Of a stretch of 64,000 bases of DNA, positions 47,313 to 58,825 are shown one piece after another; the first letter of the stretch is position 1, and each line of letters begins with the position of its first letter. This stretch comes from Ciona savignyi (taxonomy: Eukaryota > Chordata > Ascidiacea > Phlebobranchia > Cionidae), in the NCBI GenBank assembly GCA_000149265.1, contig CH002564.1, forward strand, positions 334,620 to 398,619, given 5' to 3'. A program made the translations under genes and the position numbers. A model generated the notes under the pieces. That model was given only the letters and a program-made list of their open reading frames with translations. It was not told where the DNA came from and searched no databases.

Positions 47313-48025
47313 AAAATCAACACATGAGCGCTCAGCAAGAACCACGTTATTTTTAATAGAAATCATAAAATGGTGGAATGGGGTATACGCCGCAGGGAAT
47401 TTCCGATGTGGTCCTACTTCCCCTTATTATTTAAGGTGGTTCCAAGCTTGGCGAAAATCTATGCATACTGTGGAGAAAGTACAACTAGCGAGCACAAAAT
47501 GAATTTAGCTTGGGTAATTATGTGCTATATCGCCCTTGGTTGGTAATCAAAAGAGGTTGAAACCAATTGGGAGGCTATAATATAATTATTCTATTGTGTA
47601 TTTGGGAAAAGCATAGCCGTAACCTGGTAAACTACCTTGTTGCACTAAACTAAAGAACATTACACTACAATAGCTCAAGTAAGCCGACAGTGGGCGCGAG
47701 GTGGTTAATTAGTATAAAACACGAATAACGTTTTGTATTTACAGAAGACATGCTGAAAATGACATCAATTCAAGCTATCTTACAAGATGAATAACGACTG
47801 TTTCTTATTGGATTAATTGCTCTGCATTTGTATGGTTTAAAATAAGCCTTCCTATGTTTATTTACCAAGTCTATAACTCATTTCTTTACTTGCAGAAATA
47901 ACAAAATAAAAACGAAAACTAGCCAGTCTCGTATAAAACATTTTTTGCACAAGATCAACAATATATAAATACAGTAAATGACGGGTGTAGGTTTAAATTG
48001 AGGATTTCCTTCTTAGGGGTTGCGG
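47313..48025. other. Intergenic stretch
   Basis: Between the snoRNA host promoter and the 3' end of the GT31 gene. A family-1 SINE 3' fragment lies at about 47625-47710. An AATAAA on the minus strand (47857-47862) is a candidate polyadenylation signal for the GT31 gene. Confidence 0.45.
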
Positions 48026-49776
48026 TTAATGTAGCATTGGAAGCACCGCGTCGTTCATATCAGCAAGGAACATTCGCGCGGATGGGAAAAGTCCGACATA
48101 GCGGGTTCGGTTGTGCACTCTAATAGTGAGCAAAGTGGTGACTGCAGACCAAGCTAGCTTGAAGTGTAACTCATCTGCGTTACTAAGGTGCCACAACATG
48201 GGGCCAAGTCGAGGCTGAATTACACGCTTTATATTTGAGTTTTTCTTCCCGAGCTTGTATCGTAGAATGCCGTTGATTAAGACGTCTTCAAGCACCATTC
48301 CCGTCCTGTTTGTGATTTCGGCTAGTCGGTAAATTTCAGAGAGAATAGGGAAAGACAATACAGTCAGTCCACCGTGGCAAAAATGGGGAAACTGTGCATC
48401 CGGATACACTTCGCGGGAAACAAAATATTTCGAGTTTTCGTCCCTGCCAAAGAAAATCACTGTATATCAAGATAACGACGAAAAGGGAATAAAAATGAAT
48501 TAAAAAATAAATGGACATTTATAAGAATTAAAGTTAACCAAAAAGCCATTTATAAGAGTTGAGAAAACAAAAAAATTATATTTATAAGAGTTAAGAAACC
48601 GAAAAATGTTCTTTATTTTTAAAATACGAGTTATACGAATAAAGATACGAGTAGTTCGAGTTAATATAACGAAAAATGTTCATTTATTAAAGTTAAAAAC
48701 CGTACGTACCTGTTGGGGACAAGATGATTGCTGTATTGAAAGGAACAGAACATGCTGTTGGACGTCTTTAACTGAACTGTGTTGGTGGAAAAATACGAGT
48801 AAACGGAAGCAACGTTTATCAAGCAATCGTCATCGGTAGTTGCGTAGAAAGTTGCAACGTCGCCATGGTGGTAATATAACCACTGATAACTAGCGAGAAC
48901 TTTGGAAGGTAATCCACTGTATGAATCATCGGTGTCGACTTGTAGGATATCCCCGTTTGCTTTTGACTCTTTAAGCAGCCTATCTTGCGTTCCTTCGCTG
49001 CACGACCGACCAACAAGAAACAAAGTAAAAAATCTAGAAGAGTTTAAAAATTATAATAAAACTCAAGTTAAAATCGTCTCACTTTTGCTTGTTGGTTATT
49101 TGAAAGGATAGGAGGATATAATATTCATGTTTATTCCAGTGAATGAGAAAACCAAGGGGGTTGACACACGTGCAATCGTCAGATCACTTCGCGCCCACCG
49201 TCGGACTTTCGTAGCTATTGCAGTAATATTCAAAATTATAATGAAAATCAAGTCAAAACCGGCTTACTTTTGCTTGTTAATCGTTTGGAGAGCACCATAC
49301 GTTCTTCGTACCATCATTCGTCGATCGAACGACGTTGTTGTTGACTTCACAATAAACAACATAAAGTAAGAAGCATGACGAAGCAGATTTCTTGGACTAA
49401 AATAATAAGTATTTCTTACATGTTACATCATAAACAGTACAAAAACATTGCATTTCAAAAAAATACGCAAGACTTACGTAATAATAAAGGATTCAGTTGC
49501 CTTTTTCTTTTCAATGTTCGTGATAAATCGATCAGGAAGCTGAAAATCCGAAGAACTGATTGAAAAATAGTGATTTAGACGCGGTTTATGTAAAATGTCT
49601 AGAATAACTTACCCAGCTTCTGTAGGCATCAATAAAGCAGCGGTTCTAGAACTATTAATTTCCCTTTTCTGTCTCAGAAGCGGCAAGAGCACGTACGCAT
49701 TGTACACAAGAATTATGCAGGCTAGAAGTACAGCACTGATCTTTATCGGCTGTTTAATGTCTCCATCCCTTAGCAT
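48026..49776 (-). CDS. GT31 beta-1,3-galactosyltransferase-like enzyme
   Basis: Type II Golgi membrane glycosyltransferase of family GT31. It would transfer a sugar (typically galactose or GlcNAc from UDP) in beta-1,3 linkage. Exons: 49613-49776, 49478-49555, 49268-49396, 48710-49033 and 48026-48443, in phase, giving 370 aa. Residues about 11-34 (ISAVLLACIILVYNAYVLLP) form the signal anchor. Family blocks in order are FIVKSTTTSFDRRMMVRRTYG (split by a Tyr for the usual Trp), LFLVGRS, GDILQVDTDDSYSGL and the metal-binding DDD in TTDDDCLIN (about 190-196). FPHFCHGGLTVLS and LEDVLINGI, the EDV motif, follow. Many usual cysteines are absent. Donor and acceptor specificity cannot be told from sequence. 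A SINE lies in the intron between 49034 and 49267. Confidence 0.85.
49118..49235 (-). repeat. tRNA-derived SINE, family 1 (3' part)
   Basis: Minus-strand 3' half of family 1 (ATTGCAATAGCT-like, GGTGGGCGCGAAGTGATCTG, ending GAATAAACATGAATATT) in an intron of the GT31 gene. Confidence 0.7.
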
Positions 49777-50197
49777 CGTTCAGGCTTCTTGTTATATCTC
49801 CTAACAGAACTATTAGACAACTGGATTGCTCCAGCAATAAAATGACTCGTGTTGCTCAAGGGCTTCGCTGCAATTGTTTTCAGAACAATGCCTTTTGTTA
49901 CCTCGGCGATGCAGTTTACTGTATTAGCACGCGAGTTAATTACAGCATGACCTTCCTTTTTGTAAGTTTTTTTTTAATTGGGTGCTGATCGTGCAAGGTA
50001 TAACAACACACTGAAATTTATTCGAAAAAAATATACGGCTTGCAAAAATAAACACGTTAGTAAAGTTTAAAACTGGATCAAATCCATTTGGTGGGTAAGT
50101 ACCGATGGAAATATAAATACTGTTTTAACTGAAGGCTAAAAAAAGAGCGTCGGATAACGAAAAAAAGAGGAGCACTATGTTACTGAAACAATCGAAA

Positions 50198-53100
50198 TTA
50201 AGATGTGTATTCGATCTTTGCAAGCACCACTTCGTCCCACAAAGGTAGCACCTCGTTTTCCTTCGTCACTTCGAAGAAAACAACACGCCCGAGATCGGGG
50301 GAAAAGTGCTTGAAGAAATACTTGCAATTGTTTCGCGTCGTGATATACGCTTTGAACTGGCCAAGTGTAAGTGGGCAGTGAGGGATGTGGATTTTGTAAG
50401 CGACTGGCTCGTGAGGGAGGTAGTAGACTACGGTTGTGCTTGTTGCTTCGTTTGTGGGGGCGGTTCGGCCAGGAACCATCGTGTTCGCCGAGGTCGCTGT
50501 TTCGGTGGAGGAGTCGGTGTCGGAAACGGTCTCGCACGGTGGCTTCGTGTCGCGCGGCGCTGGTTTCGGGTCTTCCGTCTCCTCGATGAGGCGGCGTTTC
50601 ACCTCTTCAATGGTGGTGGTTGGCGTCGGGCTGCTCCATGGGCGGCATCATGTCCTGCGCGAAGACCAAGGGCGTCCGGTGCGCGCGGGCGGACGGGAAC
50701 GCCGACGTGAGGCCGGTGCTGCCTTCGGGGAAAATGGGCACGCCCTCCGGCACGGTTTCGATGTCAGGCGCAACGGATCTTCGCACCTTTGCGTGCTTTT
50801 TTCTGAAACAGAACAGTTTTCGGAATTTGCGTAGGATTCGAACCATCTATTATGCGAAGTGCCAAAAATGCAAGAAAAGTGAAATATGACTTCTTAAGAT
50901 AGGAAAGGGGATTTGTGTTTTATCCCTCTGAATGGGAAAACGCACGGGGCATTTACACACAAAAATCGCCAGATTAACTCACGTCCACCGTCGTGTTACC
51001 GAAGCTATTGCAGTATTTTGTGTATGAATTACACGTATGTTCAATTTATTAGAATCCACTAATCTGTTAGGTTCAGGCAATGTCGGTTAAAGTGCCTTGC
51101 CCAGGACTAGCTAGCGATCAGTTTCAAAACTACAACCCTTAGCCAGAAAGGCGACATTCTAACCCACCAAGCAAATCGGTTGGACTTTCGTGTTACATGA
51201 CCAAGTCCTATATCTAAAATATGAATTTACCTTTGATTGACTGGAGCTTGTTGAATCCAAGCGTTAATCATTTGGTTCTTATCTACCGGATTTACCTGGG
51301 AAATATGGAGAAGGGTTAAGGTGTTAAAAATCGAGTATGCGACAGATAATCGGCGCAAATTTATTTTATTTACCGGTGTGGGTATGTCAGGAACTTCGTT
51401 TTGCGGCATGCCAGGAACCAACCCGACGGCTGGCTCCACACGGCGCCGCGGAACTTCCTTTTTCACCGACTCCGAAAACCGTTGGTGATCAGGATTCGCC
51501 GGGTCACCTTTATTCGACGGATACGAGAGGGTTTGAGCGGCAGCGAGGCCGTTGTTCGGGAGCAGGACATTCTGCTCTCCAGGACTGTGGATGACGCGGG
51601 CAAGATGGGATTCCATCATCTTCTCCATGTCCTCATCGAAGACACACGGCTCGGGAACTCGCTGAGCTTGTTTCGCTCGTTTCTGTTCTTCTACAACCTT
51701 CTCGAGCTTCGCGCAAAGTTTTGCGAAGAAAGCTGGAGGATCATTCGTGGCGAGTGTTGGTATGTCCTTGCATCTGCATAATTTGGTGTCACTTCTGCTT
51801 GTTATATAGATTTAATAACCTAAATTGGCACCTATATGGACTTCTGTACTCTCGGTAAAAAGTTTCCATTAAATAATTAAATAAGAGGGTTAATTAATCT
51901 AATTTCGCATTTTGAATTTCTATTGAATTTCTGTACGCAAGGTTTAAAGTTTTTGGCATTAAATAATGAGGGTTAATAAACTAAATTGGCACCTATATGG
52001 ACTGCTGTAGGTAAAAAGTTCTTGGCATTAAATAATGAGGGTTAATTAATCTAATTGGACACCTATATGGACTTCTGTATTTAAGGTTAATAGTTTTCGG
52101 CATTAAATACTGAGGGTTAATTAATCTAATTTGACACAAATGGACTTTTGTATTCAAGGTAAAAGTTTTCCGGCTAAAATATTTAAAAATTAAAAACAAA
52201 AAGGTTGTACCAGCTTTATCCACTTAGTGTTACCTTGCTGTTCTAGGTTGATGGTAGTACTCTGGTAAAACATTGGCGGGATTGTTCTTTATTTGATTAC
52301 GAATGTGCAGTTTCTGACCTATGGAAAACAATGTTTATTAAAATTGACAGTTTGATGCATAATGTAAATAAGCCGAATGATAATCACAAAACAAAACCCT
52401 AATTTAAAGATAACATAAACTTTAGCCTGATTATCATTCATATTTAAAGAGATATTGTTTAAAAAATTGTATTCAAGGATAACTGATGATGCTCTTCAAG
52501 TGAATTTGGTTTGATAATGAGTCATCAAGGATTAATACAGACCATGGTGTGGCATCATTAAGGCAGGATACATCGGAAGATAATTGTCATTACTTTGAGA
52601 TATTTTTTGTTTGTCATTTTTAATCGTTTGGGGGGGAAAATAAACTAAACGTCGTTTTTAATCTTTGGGAGCAAAATATAAACTAAATGTCGTTATTTAT
52701 CTTTGGGGACAAAATATAAACTAAATGTCATTATTAATCTTTGGGGGCAAAAAATAAACCAAAGGTCGTTATTAATCTTTGGGGAAAAAATAAAGTATAC
52801 GTCATTATTAATCTTTGGAGCAAAAATTAAACCAAACATCGTTAATAAACTTTGGGGGGAAAAATAAACTAAACGTTGTTATTAATCTTTGGGGACAAAA
52901 AAATTACAAAAAAAACACACGAGTGCGGGTTGATGAGTAGGAAGGCCCGTCCATACTGCTGTTGTCGGTGCATGAGAGCGTGTCCGACGTCGCATCGGAT
53001 GACCTGGAGGCCTGGTCACTTCCGATAGCCGATGCTGGCGGCACCGAATACGTATTTGTTGTGTAATATGGAGCAGCTGGCCGATTCTGAATGATAATGA

Positions 53101-56100
53101 GGGTCAATTTTGTAGACACATTTGAACAATCCAAAAGGACATTTCAGTTTTGGCCTTGCATAATTAGATCAGTGTGAAAAAAGATATGAGGTTACAGAGT
53201 AATTTAGCATTTTAATGCTTGATTGAAATGCGTTAAAACTGATAAATAAGAGAGTTAGTGATATGGAATTAATTTAACCAAATCTAGTTCATTAATCTGT
53301 CATATTCAATTAATTTTATATTTAAGAATTGATATTTTTTTATTTGTAAAATTTAAAACTTCTTTGAATTGAAATGAAGAGTTTTAACATTCCAATGTGT
53401 GAAAAACAAATCTACTTGGGAATGGAGTTACATTTTCTTTTATAGTAATTTATATTAAAAATTATTTTAATAAAATTCAATTTGAATCACATTCCTTATA
53501 CGACAGACAATTTTTTAATTTGGTTTTTAAAAAATAAGATGGTAATAAATAGTCTGCAGTTCATTCGATAAGATCAGACATTACAAATTTTTATCACACC
53601 AACTGGATAAGAATAATTTAGTGAAATAAAAGAGCCTAAAAATAAAAAATTATTCCATAAAACTTTGCACCTGTAACCTGACACATAACAAAGGAAGAAC
53701 AGAATTTTAATTTAAAAATTTTAAAAGAAGAACAAACCGCATCGTGCTGGTTGGTTTGATCCATATTGTTGGAAGTCTGGTTCTCTCTGGACGCACCCAT
53801 GATTGCTTTCCGCTTCAATGAATCATTAAGTCGGGAGCGGTCGGCGGACGCAATGTTTTTTCTGAAAATAACACCCCAACTCAACATAACTCGTTTGATC
53901 GCAACTTAAATTACACACTGGTGTGGAATAAAAAACATGTGATCGAACACTTCACTTATCACTCATGTGGCATTGATATAAGGCAGATGTAGGAAAATAA
54001 AGTCCTTGGTGGGGCAGATTATTACATGAATAATATTCAATATCCTAAGCAAATACAGGGTATGGTTAAGATAGTTTATGGGTCAGCCAAAATCCCTTCA
54101 CGGCCCGACCTGGCCTGTGGGTCGTTCGTTACACATGCGTGAGATATGGCACAAAAGCAAGACTAAGATGGATTATATAAGAGTATTGAATGCGGATTAC
54201 CGACAAGGTTAATATTTTTAGAGTTAGTGTCAAATATTTTATTTTTTTAACCCGCCCTGACATGGTTGTTTATCAGCTACTATGAGTATGCTTGTGTATT
54301 GTATCATGTTACAGTATGCTTTTTGGTATATTTATATTGATTAATATAAAGTCACACACAGAAGTAAGTTGACATAGAACCCATAATTTAAAAGATATGG
54401 CAATTTGTACAACAATAATACTCTATGGCAATTTGTACAACAATAATAGAAAAAAATTTAAAAAATAAAAGATTTAAGAATTGGAATTCATGCCTGTTTT
54501 GAGTCGGATTCCAGACTTGATTTTCATCCAGTCGAGGTAAATAGCCTGGTTGTGATATTTTTTCATCCTGAGTCAGAGTGGTGACAGGCACCTGCACATA
54601 TGGATAGGATATCATACTCGTGTTTATACCAGTAGATGGGAAAATGCATAGGGAGTTATGACACAGGAAAATGTCAGAAGTTCGCACCCACCATCAGGTT
54701 ACAACATATATTGCAGTACGTTGAATAGAATGGAGACAGTACTGCCATTTTTTTAAATACGGACAGGTTAGAAAATTCACATTGAAGGACTATCTAATGA
54801 GACAAACTAAAGAATTAAAAGTTCGCCAATCAAATACTAATACATGTTGATTGCTAAGCTACCAGTTTCCCTATCAAGCTACCCCAGTTTTTACAGTGTG
54901 CAGCATATGGCATTCTTTATAATTTTGTACAAAACAGGACAATGTCCATAAATTACCCGACCAAGAATGCTTGTGTGATGAGAAAATGATATAAACAGCT
55001 TGTGTATACGCTGTACAAACACTCCACATTAAATCAAATACTAAATTATGCTATTAATATGTGTACTACAACAAAGAGACATACTAGCACAGTTTTTAAC
55101 AATAAAGGACCCAAGCCCTACCACGTGGTTAGGTTGAGCAGTTGCTTGGCTACTGGATGGAGTTTTGTTGTTCGCTTCGCATGTGGAATTATATTCATAA
55201 AATTTTTCACTTGCAAGAAAGCTTTTGTACAAATTTGATTCAACGTAACTTTCAATTTGAATTTGTGCTTCATGGAATAGATCGGATTCAGCACCTGATT
55301 TTGTCTGAAATATTAGAAGAAATTTTATAGAAATATTCCAACAGTGGTATATTCAAAATAAAACCCAGTGGCAAGGAGAATATAGAATTATTTGAATGGC
55401 TTGTCTAGTCATGCTCTGCAGTAAATATAGTGTGTTGTGTTTGTGTACAATACATACGGTACCAAACCCACTAATTAGGTAGATTTTGACAGTGTGACAT
55501 ATTACTTAGTTTCGACCAGTTTTAAAAAAAGTAACAAATTGGCAGAATAGGCATCTTCGCTAAAAAAAGCTATATATTTGGTATCATTTGTCCTTCTGCC
55601 AATTAAAGTGGAATGAGAAAAACAACCTGCATTGTCAAGTGTTGTTTATTTCGTATGATGCCACCCCACATTTTAATACAAGGGTCAAGGGTTTAAGTAG
55701 CCTCGTAAACATACACAGCATTCAGTATTAGGTATTATGACAGATGTCTAAAACATCTGTTGATACCGGTACCACAGTATCTCTTTTTAACTTACTCATT
55801 TAAGGCACAGAAGTCAAAATATAACGTGCAATGAAACAAAAAGCTGCAACATATTAATTAAATAGTAATACCAAATATTTGTGAAACATACTTTTCCGGC
55901 ATTTCGGATGGTTGCAAGAATATTCTGTTTGGTGTCCGTGCTAATACTGTTTGATATACACTTGGGTGCGGAATTTCCCAAAAATGATTTATAGATTTGT
56001 TTGGCCAATTTGAGTCTGTGAAGAAACATAACTTAGTAAATGGGCTATTTAAATGGTTTTTAAAAACGAACAACACCAATCTGGATTTACCTTTTCTGTT

Positions 56101-56527
56101 TTGTTTCTTCATCCATCAGCAACATCACATTTTTGTGGGCAGCTGTGGAATTGCCTCCATTGGGAGCGTTTTCATTCACGCCAAAATTTCGAAAGCCTCT
56201 CATGGCTAGCATGCACTTCAGTATGCTGTCTTGTCCACGTTCCCACAAGTACATCTGAAAGGCTTTTACACCCTCGCTGTCATTTAGCAAACTGCACAAA
56301 GACTTTTTCCATTTGTCTTGCAAAGACGATGTCGCAGAGGTCCCGGACTTTCCACTTAAACTACTTCGCGTAGACTGCCGGCTATCCCCAGTTACTTCGT
56401 CCAAGTCGCTGACTGTCAGCTTCCCTAGGTCTCCTGTGCACTTTGTGAAGTTATGTCCAAGCATGAAAGCATGTACCATGCTGACCGAGTCTTGTCCCTT
56501 AAAACCACACTGAACAGCATTCTGCAT
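50198..56527 (-). CDS. AXIN: Axin, Wnt/beta-catenin destruction-complex scaffold
   Basis: Cytoplasmic scaffold linking APC, GSK3, CK1 and beta-catenin. Exons: 56091-56527, 55892-56015, 55122-55304, 54494-54591, 53738-53861, 52921-53086, 52234-52318, 51374-51773, 51231-51295 and 50198-50802, giving about 761 aa. The APC-binding RGS domain (about 71-225) shows KWKKSLCSLLNDSEGVKAF, RLKLAKQIYKSF and LFHEAQIQIESYVESNLYKSF, with an insert after GFRNF. Next are ISQPGYLPRLDE and a Ser-rich block ending TDNSSMDGPSY. The GSK3-binding helix (DPPAFFAKLCAKLEKVVEEQ), the beta-catenin helix (ESHLARVIHSPG) and KNQMINAWI follow. The C-terminal DIX domain has PLTLGQFKAYITTRNNCKYF. Two oddities: a GC donor after 54494, and a one-base frame break near 50610-50650 in the last exon. 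The start ATG at 56527 is the first in the open frame; an upstream exon is possible. Confidence 0.93.
50920..51185 (-). repeat. tRNA-derived SINE, family 1 (near full length) in an Axin intron
   Basis: The minus strand shows a head (CCAACCGATTTGCTTGGTGGG), B-box region, body (GGGCAAGGCACTTTAACCG, GGATTCTAATAAATTG) and tail. It sits between Axin exons 51231-51295 and 50198-50802. Confidence 0.7.
51830..52165. repeat. Minisatellite of about 70-bp units in an Axin intron
   Basis: About 4-5 degenerate copies built around GGCATTAAATAATGAGGGTTAA and ACCTATATGGACTTCTGTA, at steps of about 69-75 bp, between exons 52234-52318 and 51374-51773. Confidence 0.8.
52620..52905. repeat. Minisatellite of about 37-bp units beside an Axin exon
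   Basis: Seven to eight copies of a unit like AATCTTTGGGGGCAAAAAATA followed by AACTAAACGTCGTTATT, ending about 15 bases from the donor of exon 52921-53086. Confidence 0.85.
53975..54140 (-). mobile_element. hAT-like MITE in an Axin intron
   Basis: The minus strand starts CACGCATGTGTAACGAACGA and contains GGCCGTGAAGGGATTTTGGC and AGGTATGGT-type motifs shared with the copies at 16141, 18894 and 32232. Boundaries are approximate and the target duplication is unclear. Confidence 0.6.
54605..54722 (-). repeat. tRNA-derived SINE, family 1 (3' part) in an Axin intron
   Basis: Minus-strand match to the family-1 3' region (ACTGCAATATATGTTGTAACC, GGTGGGTGCGAA, TATAAACACGAGTATGATATCC), only about 15 bases upstream of the acceptor at 54592. 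The SINE tail may supply part of the splice signal. Confidence 0.65.
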
Positions 56528-58825
56528 TCCTGCTGCATTAATGTTTTTAGACAAATAAAACCACTCTTCAAACGCTGGCAATCAGATTTTTCAAAATACG
56601 TTCCACAAAAAATCGCTAATCAATCTAAAGTATTCATTCCACCACAAAATACAAGATATGTATAGAATCAAAGTTTGAGCAAAAGGTCATCGTCGTCCGT
56701 TTGCAATGTTAAAGATGGAACGGTCACATTTTTCATAACGAGGCCTGCATGTTCTCAATACAAATTTTACTTTTGATGAAAAGTACATTCGACATTGACT
56801 AGGGTGGATAATTAAATGGTATTTTCGACAAAAAAATAAAAAAAATAAAAATGAAAGTCAAAGATCAAAGGCACAAGTTTTGCATTTCTACGTATTAAAA
56901 ATAACACGTCGCGAAATATTTGGAATATTTTTGCAAATTAGTACCTTTAATATGTAATGTTGTTATTTAAAAAATGTACAAATTACCAAAATTTTTAAAC
57001 TACCCAAACAGCATCTAGGATAGAAAACACATTTATCACCGGTCGTGGAAAAAGGGCGCGTTAATACACAAGTATTGTTGAGAAAACAAAGTGCCCAATG
57101 TCAGATTATCAAAGCAATTGTTGTAAGTCTAAATAAAGACCGGTAATAATGATGGTAATTCCGGCCGGTTAGTCTGGCGGTTAAATGCGTCACCTTAAAT
57201 CGGAAGGTCGTAAGTGCGGAACTGGTCGCTAGCTAATCGGTTGTGTCCTTAAACAAGTCACTTTACGGACATTGCCTGTACCCAGCGGATTAATAGGTTC
57301 TTTCAAATTAAAGGAACGTGTCTATCTTTTACAACACATTGCAATAGCTAAACGACGATTGGCGCGAGGTGACCCCTTGGTTTTCCCATTTAGGCCTACG
57401 GGAATAAACATCAATATCCTATCCTATCCTAAAATTAACTCAAAAACATGATCGATTGCATTTTAAAGAAGCTTTTAAAACTGCAATTATGTTATTAACT
57501 TTGGTGTTTTAAATTAGAGCGATTCACAAAGAAAACATATGCTATTAATTTATATGACATCATTGAAAACGTAAAGTCTAAACAACTTGGTGCGGCTCGC
57601 AGCACCTTTTGGCTATTTGAAGAGTTGCAATATGCTTAGACATCACGATATTAAAATAAAGCGTCATTATCTACCAAAACTTGCGGATTTTATTTAAGAA
57701 ACATAACATACGTTACCGTTTGGGAGCGGAGCGGTATTAAAAAATAATAAACTCATCCAATTTAAATAAGGAAAATATATTAAAAAGCAATATCAGGAAT
57801 TTCTCCATTCTGGTTCACCTTAAATTTTGCATTACACATCAAATACATAGTAGTTAACATCGGTAAAGATTTTAACATTCTTTTTTTCTTTAGGTGTTAT
57901 ATCTAATACATTTAAAACAAATTTAGAAGTAAAAACAGATTGATCACTTATTTAAGCGGGGTTGAGTTTCAGGGGAATTGCCGTAAAACATTTAAAAATT
58001 GGTCTTGGTCGACGAAATATTTCTGCTCGTGTTACAATTTTCTAACAATTTATAATAGTCTTAAAGGTCCAGTATTTTATACTCGTATAGCGATAATGCA
58101 ATATAATAACCTATGTATTTTATATTTTATGGATTTTCCAGGCTGATTACTTTAAGACCATTAATATTTTTATTAAATTATTTTATCTACGTCTTATTTA
58201 AAAATTAAAATAAATACTTCCTTTTTTTCCGAAGTTATCAACGATTATTGTCGATAAAAATGCCAAAAAAATACGTTTCTTATTTGCATTTTTGATATGA
58301 TGGTCATTTTTCTCTATATCTTCTTAATTGTAAAAAATTGCAAGTTACCAACATGCCAAATAGCATTACTGAAAGTGTAAATCTTATTACATTTTTTTAC
58401 TTGCCGAAAAGCGGACTACACGACGTGTCAGTGTGACGCAAAAAAATACAAAAAAAGAAGGCAAACAACATATATCACTTTCGGATCCGAAAAAATCCGT
58501 GATGAGCAAAAAAACTATTTAATTGCGTACCATACAAACATTTTAAGGAAACTCATATTTCAACGTTTGGTTTATTTAGAGGAATTTACAAACAAAGAGT
58601 ACAGGGAAAGTTGCCAAGTGTTGCAAAACTCCTTTGTTGAGCGACATACAATATGTTTTGCAAAATAGAATAAGGAGCAGGGTGTAATAATAAACAGAAC
58701 GAAACATGCAACCAGTAAAAACTACTTTAGCTATTTAGGAATCATGATTACATCACTGGCCGAAATCTTGATAAGCGGCCCTGGGTATGTTTAGATTAGC
58801 TGCGCCAACGGTACATAATGGCGAA
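56528..58825. other. Intergenic stretch between the protease and Axin
   Basis: Axin's promoter should lie near 56600-56900. Besides the SINE at 57163, only AT-rich sequence is seen. A minus-strand AATAAA near 58570 may end the protease transcript. Confidence 0.45.
57163..57432 (+). repeat. tRNA-derived SINE, family 1
   Basis: A nearly full copy: head GGCCGGTTAGTCTGGCGGTT, B-box-like GTGCGGAACTGG, body GGACATTGCCTGTACCCAGC, and a tail of repeated TATCC units, a simple-repeat SINE tail. Confidence 0.8.

Noticed and set aside
50306-50834. Long open frames on the plus strand.
   Set aside because: They are antisense shadows of the GC-rich last Axin exon, whose minus-strand frames encode a recognisable DIX domain.
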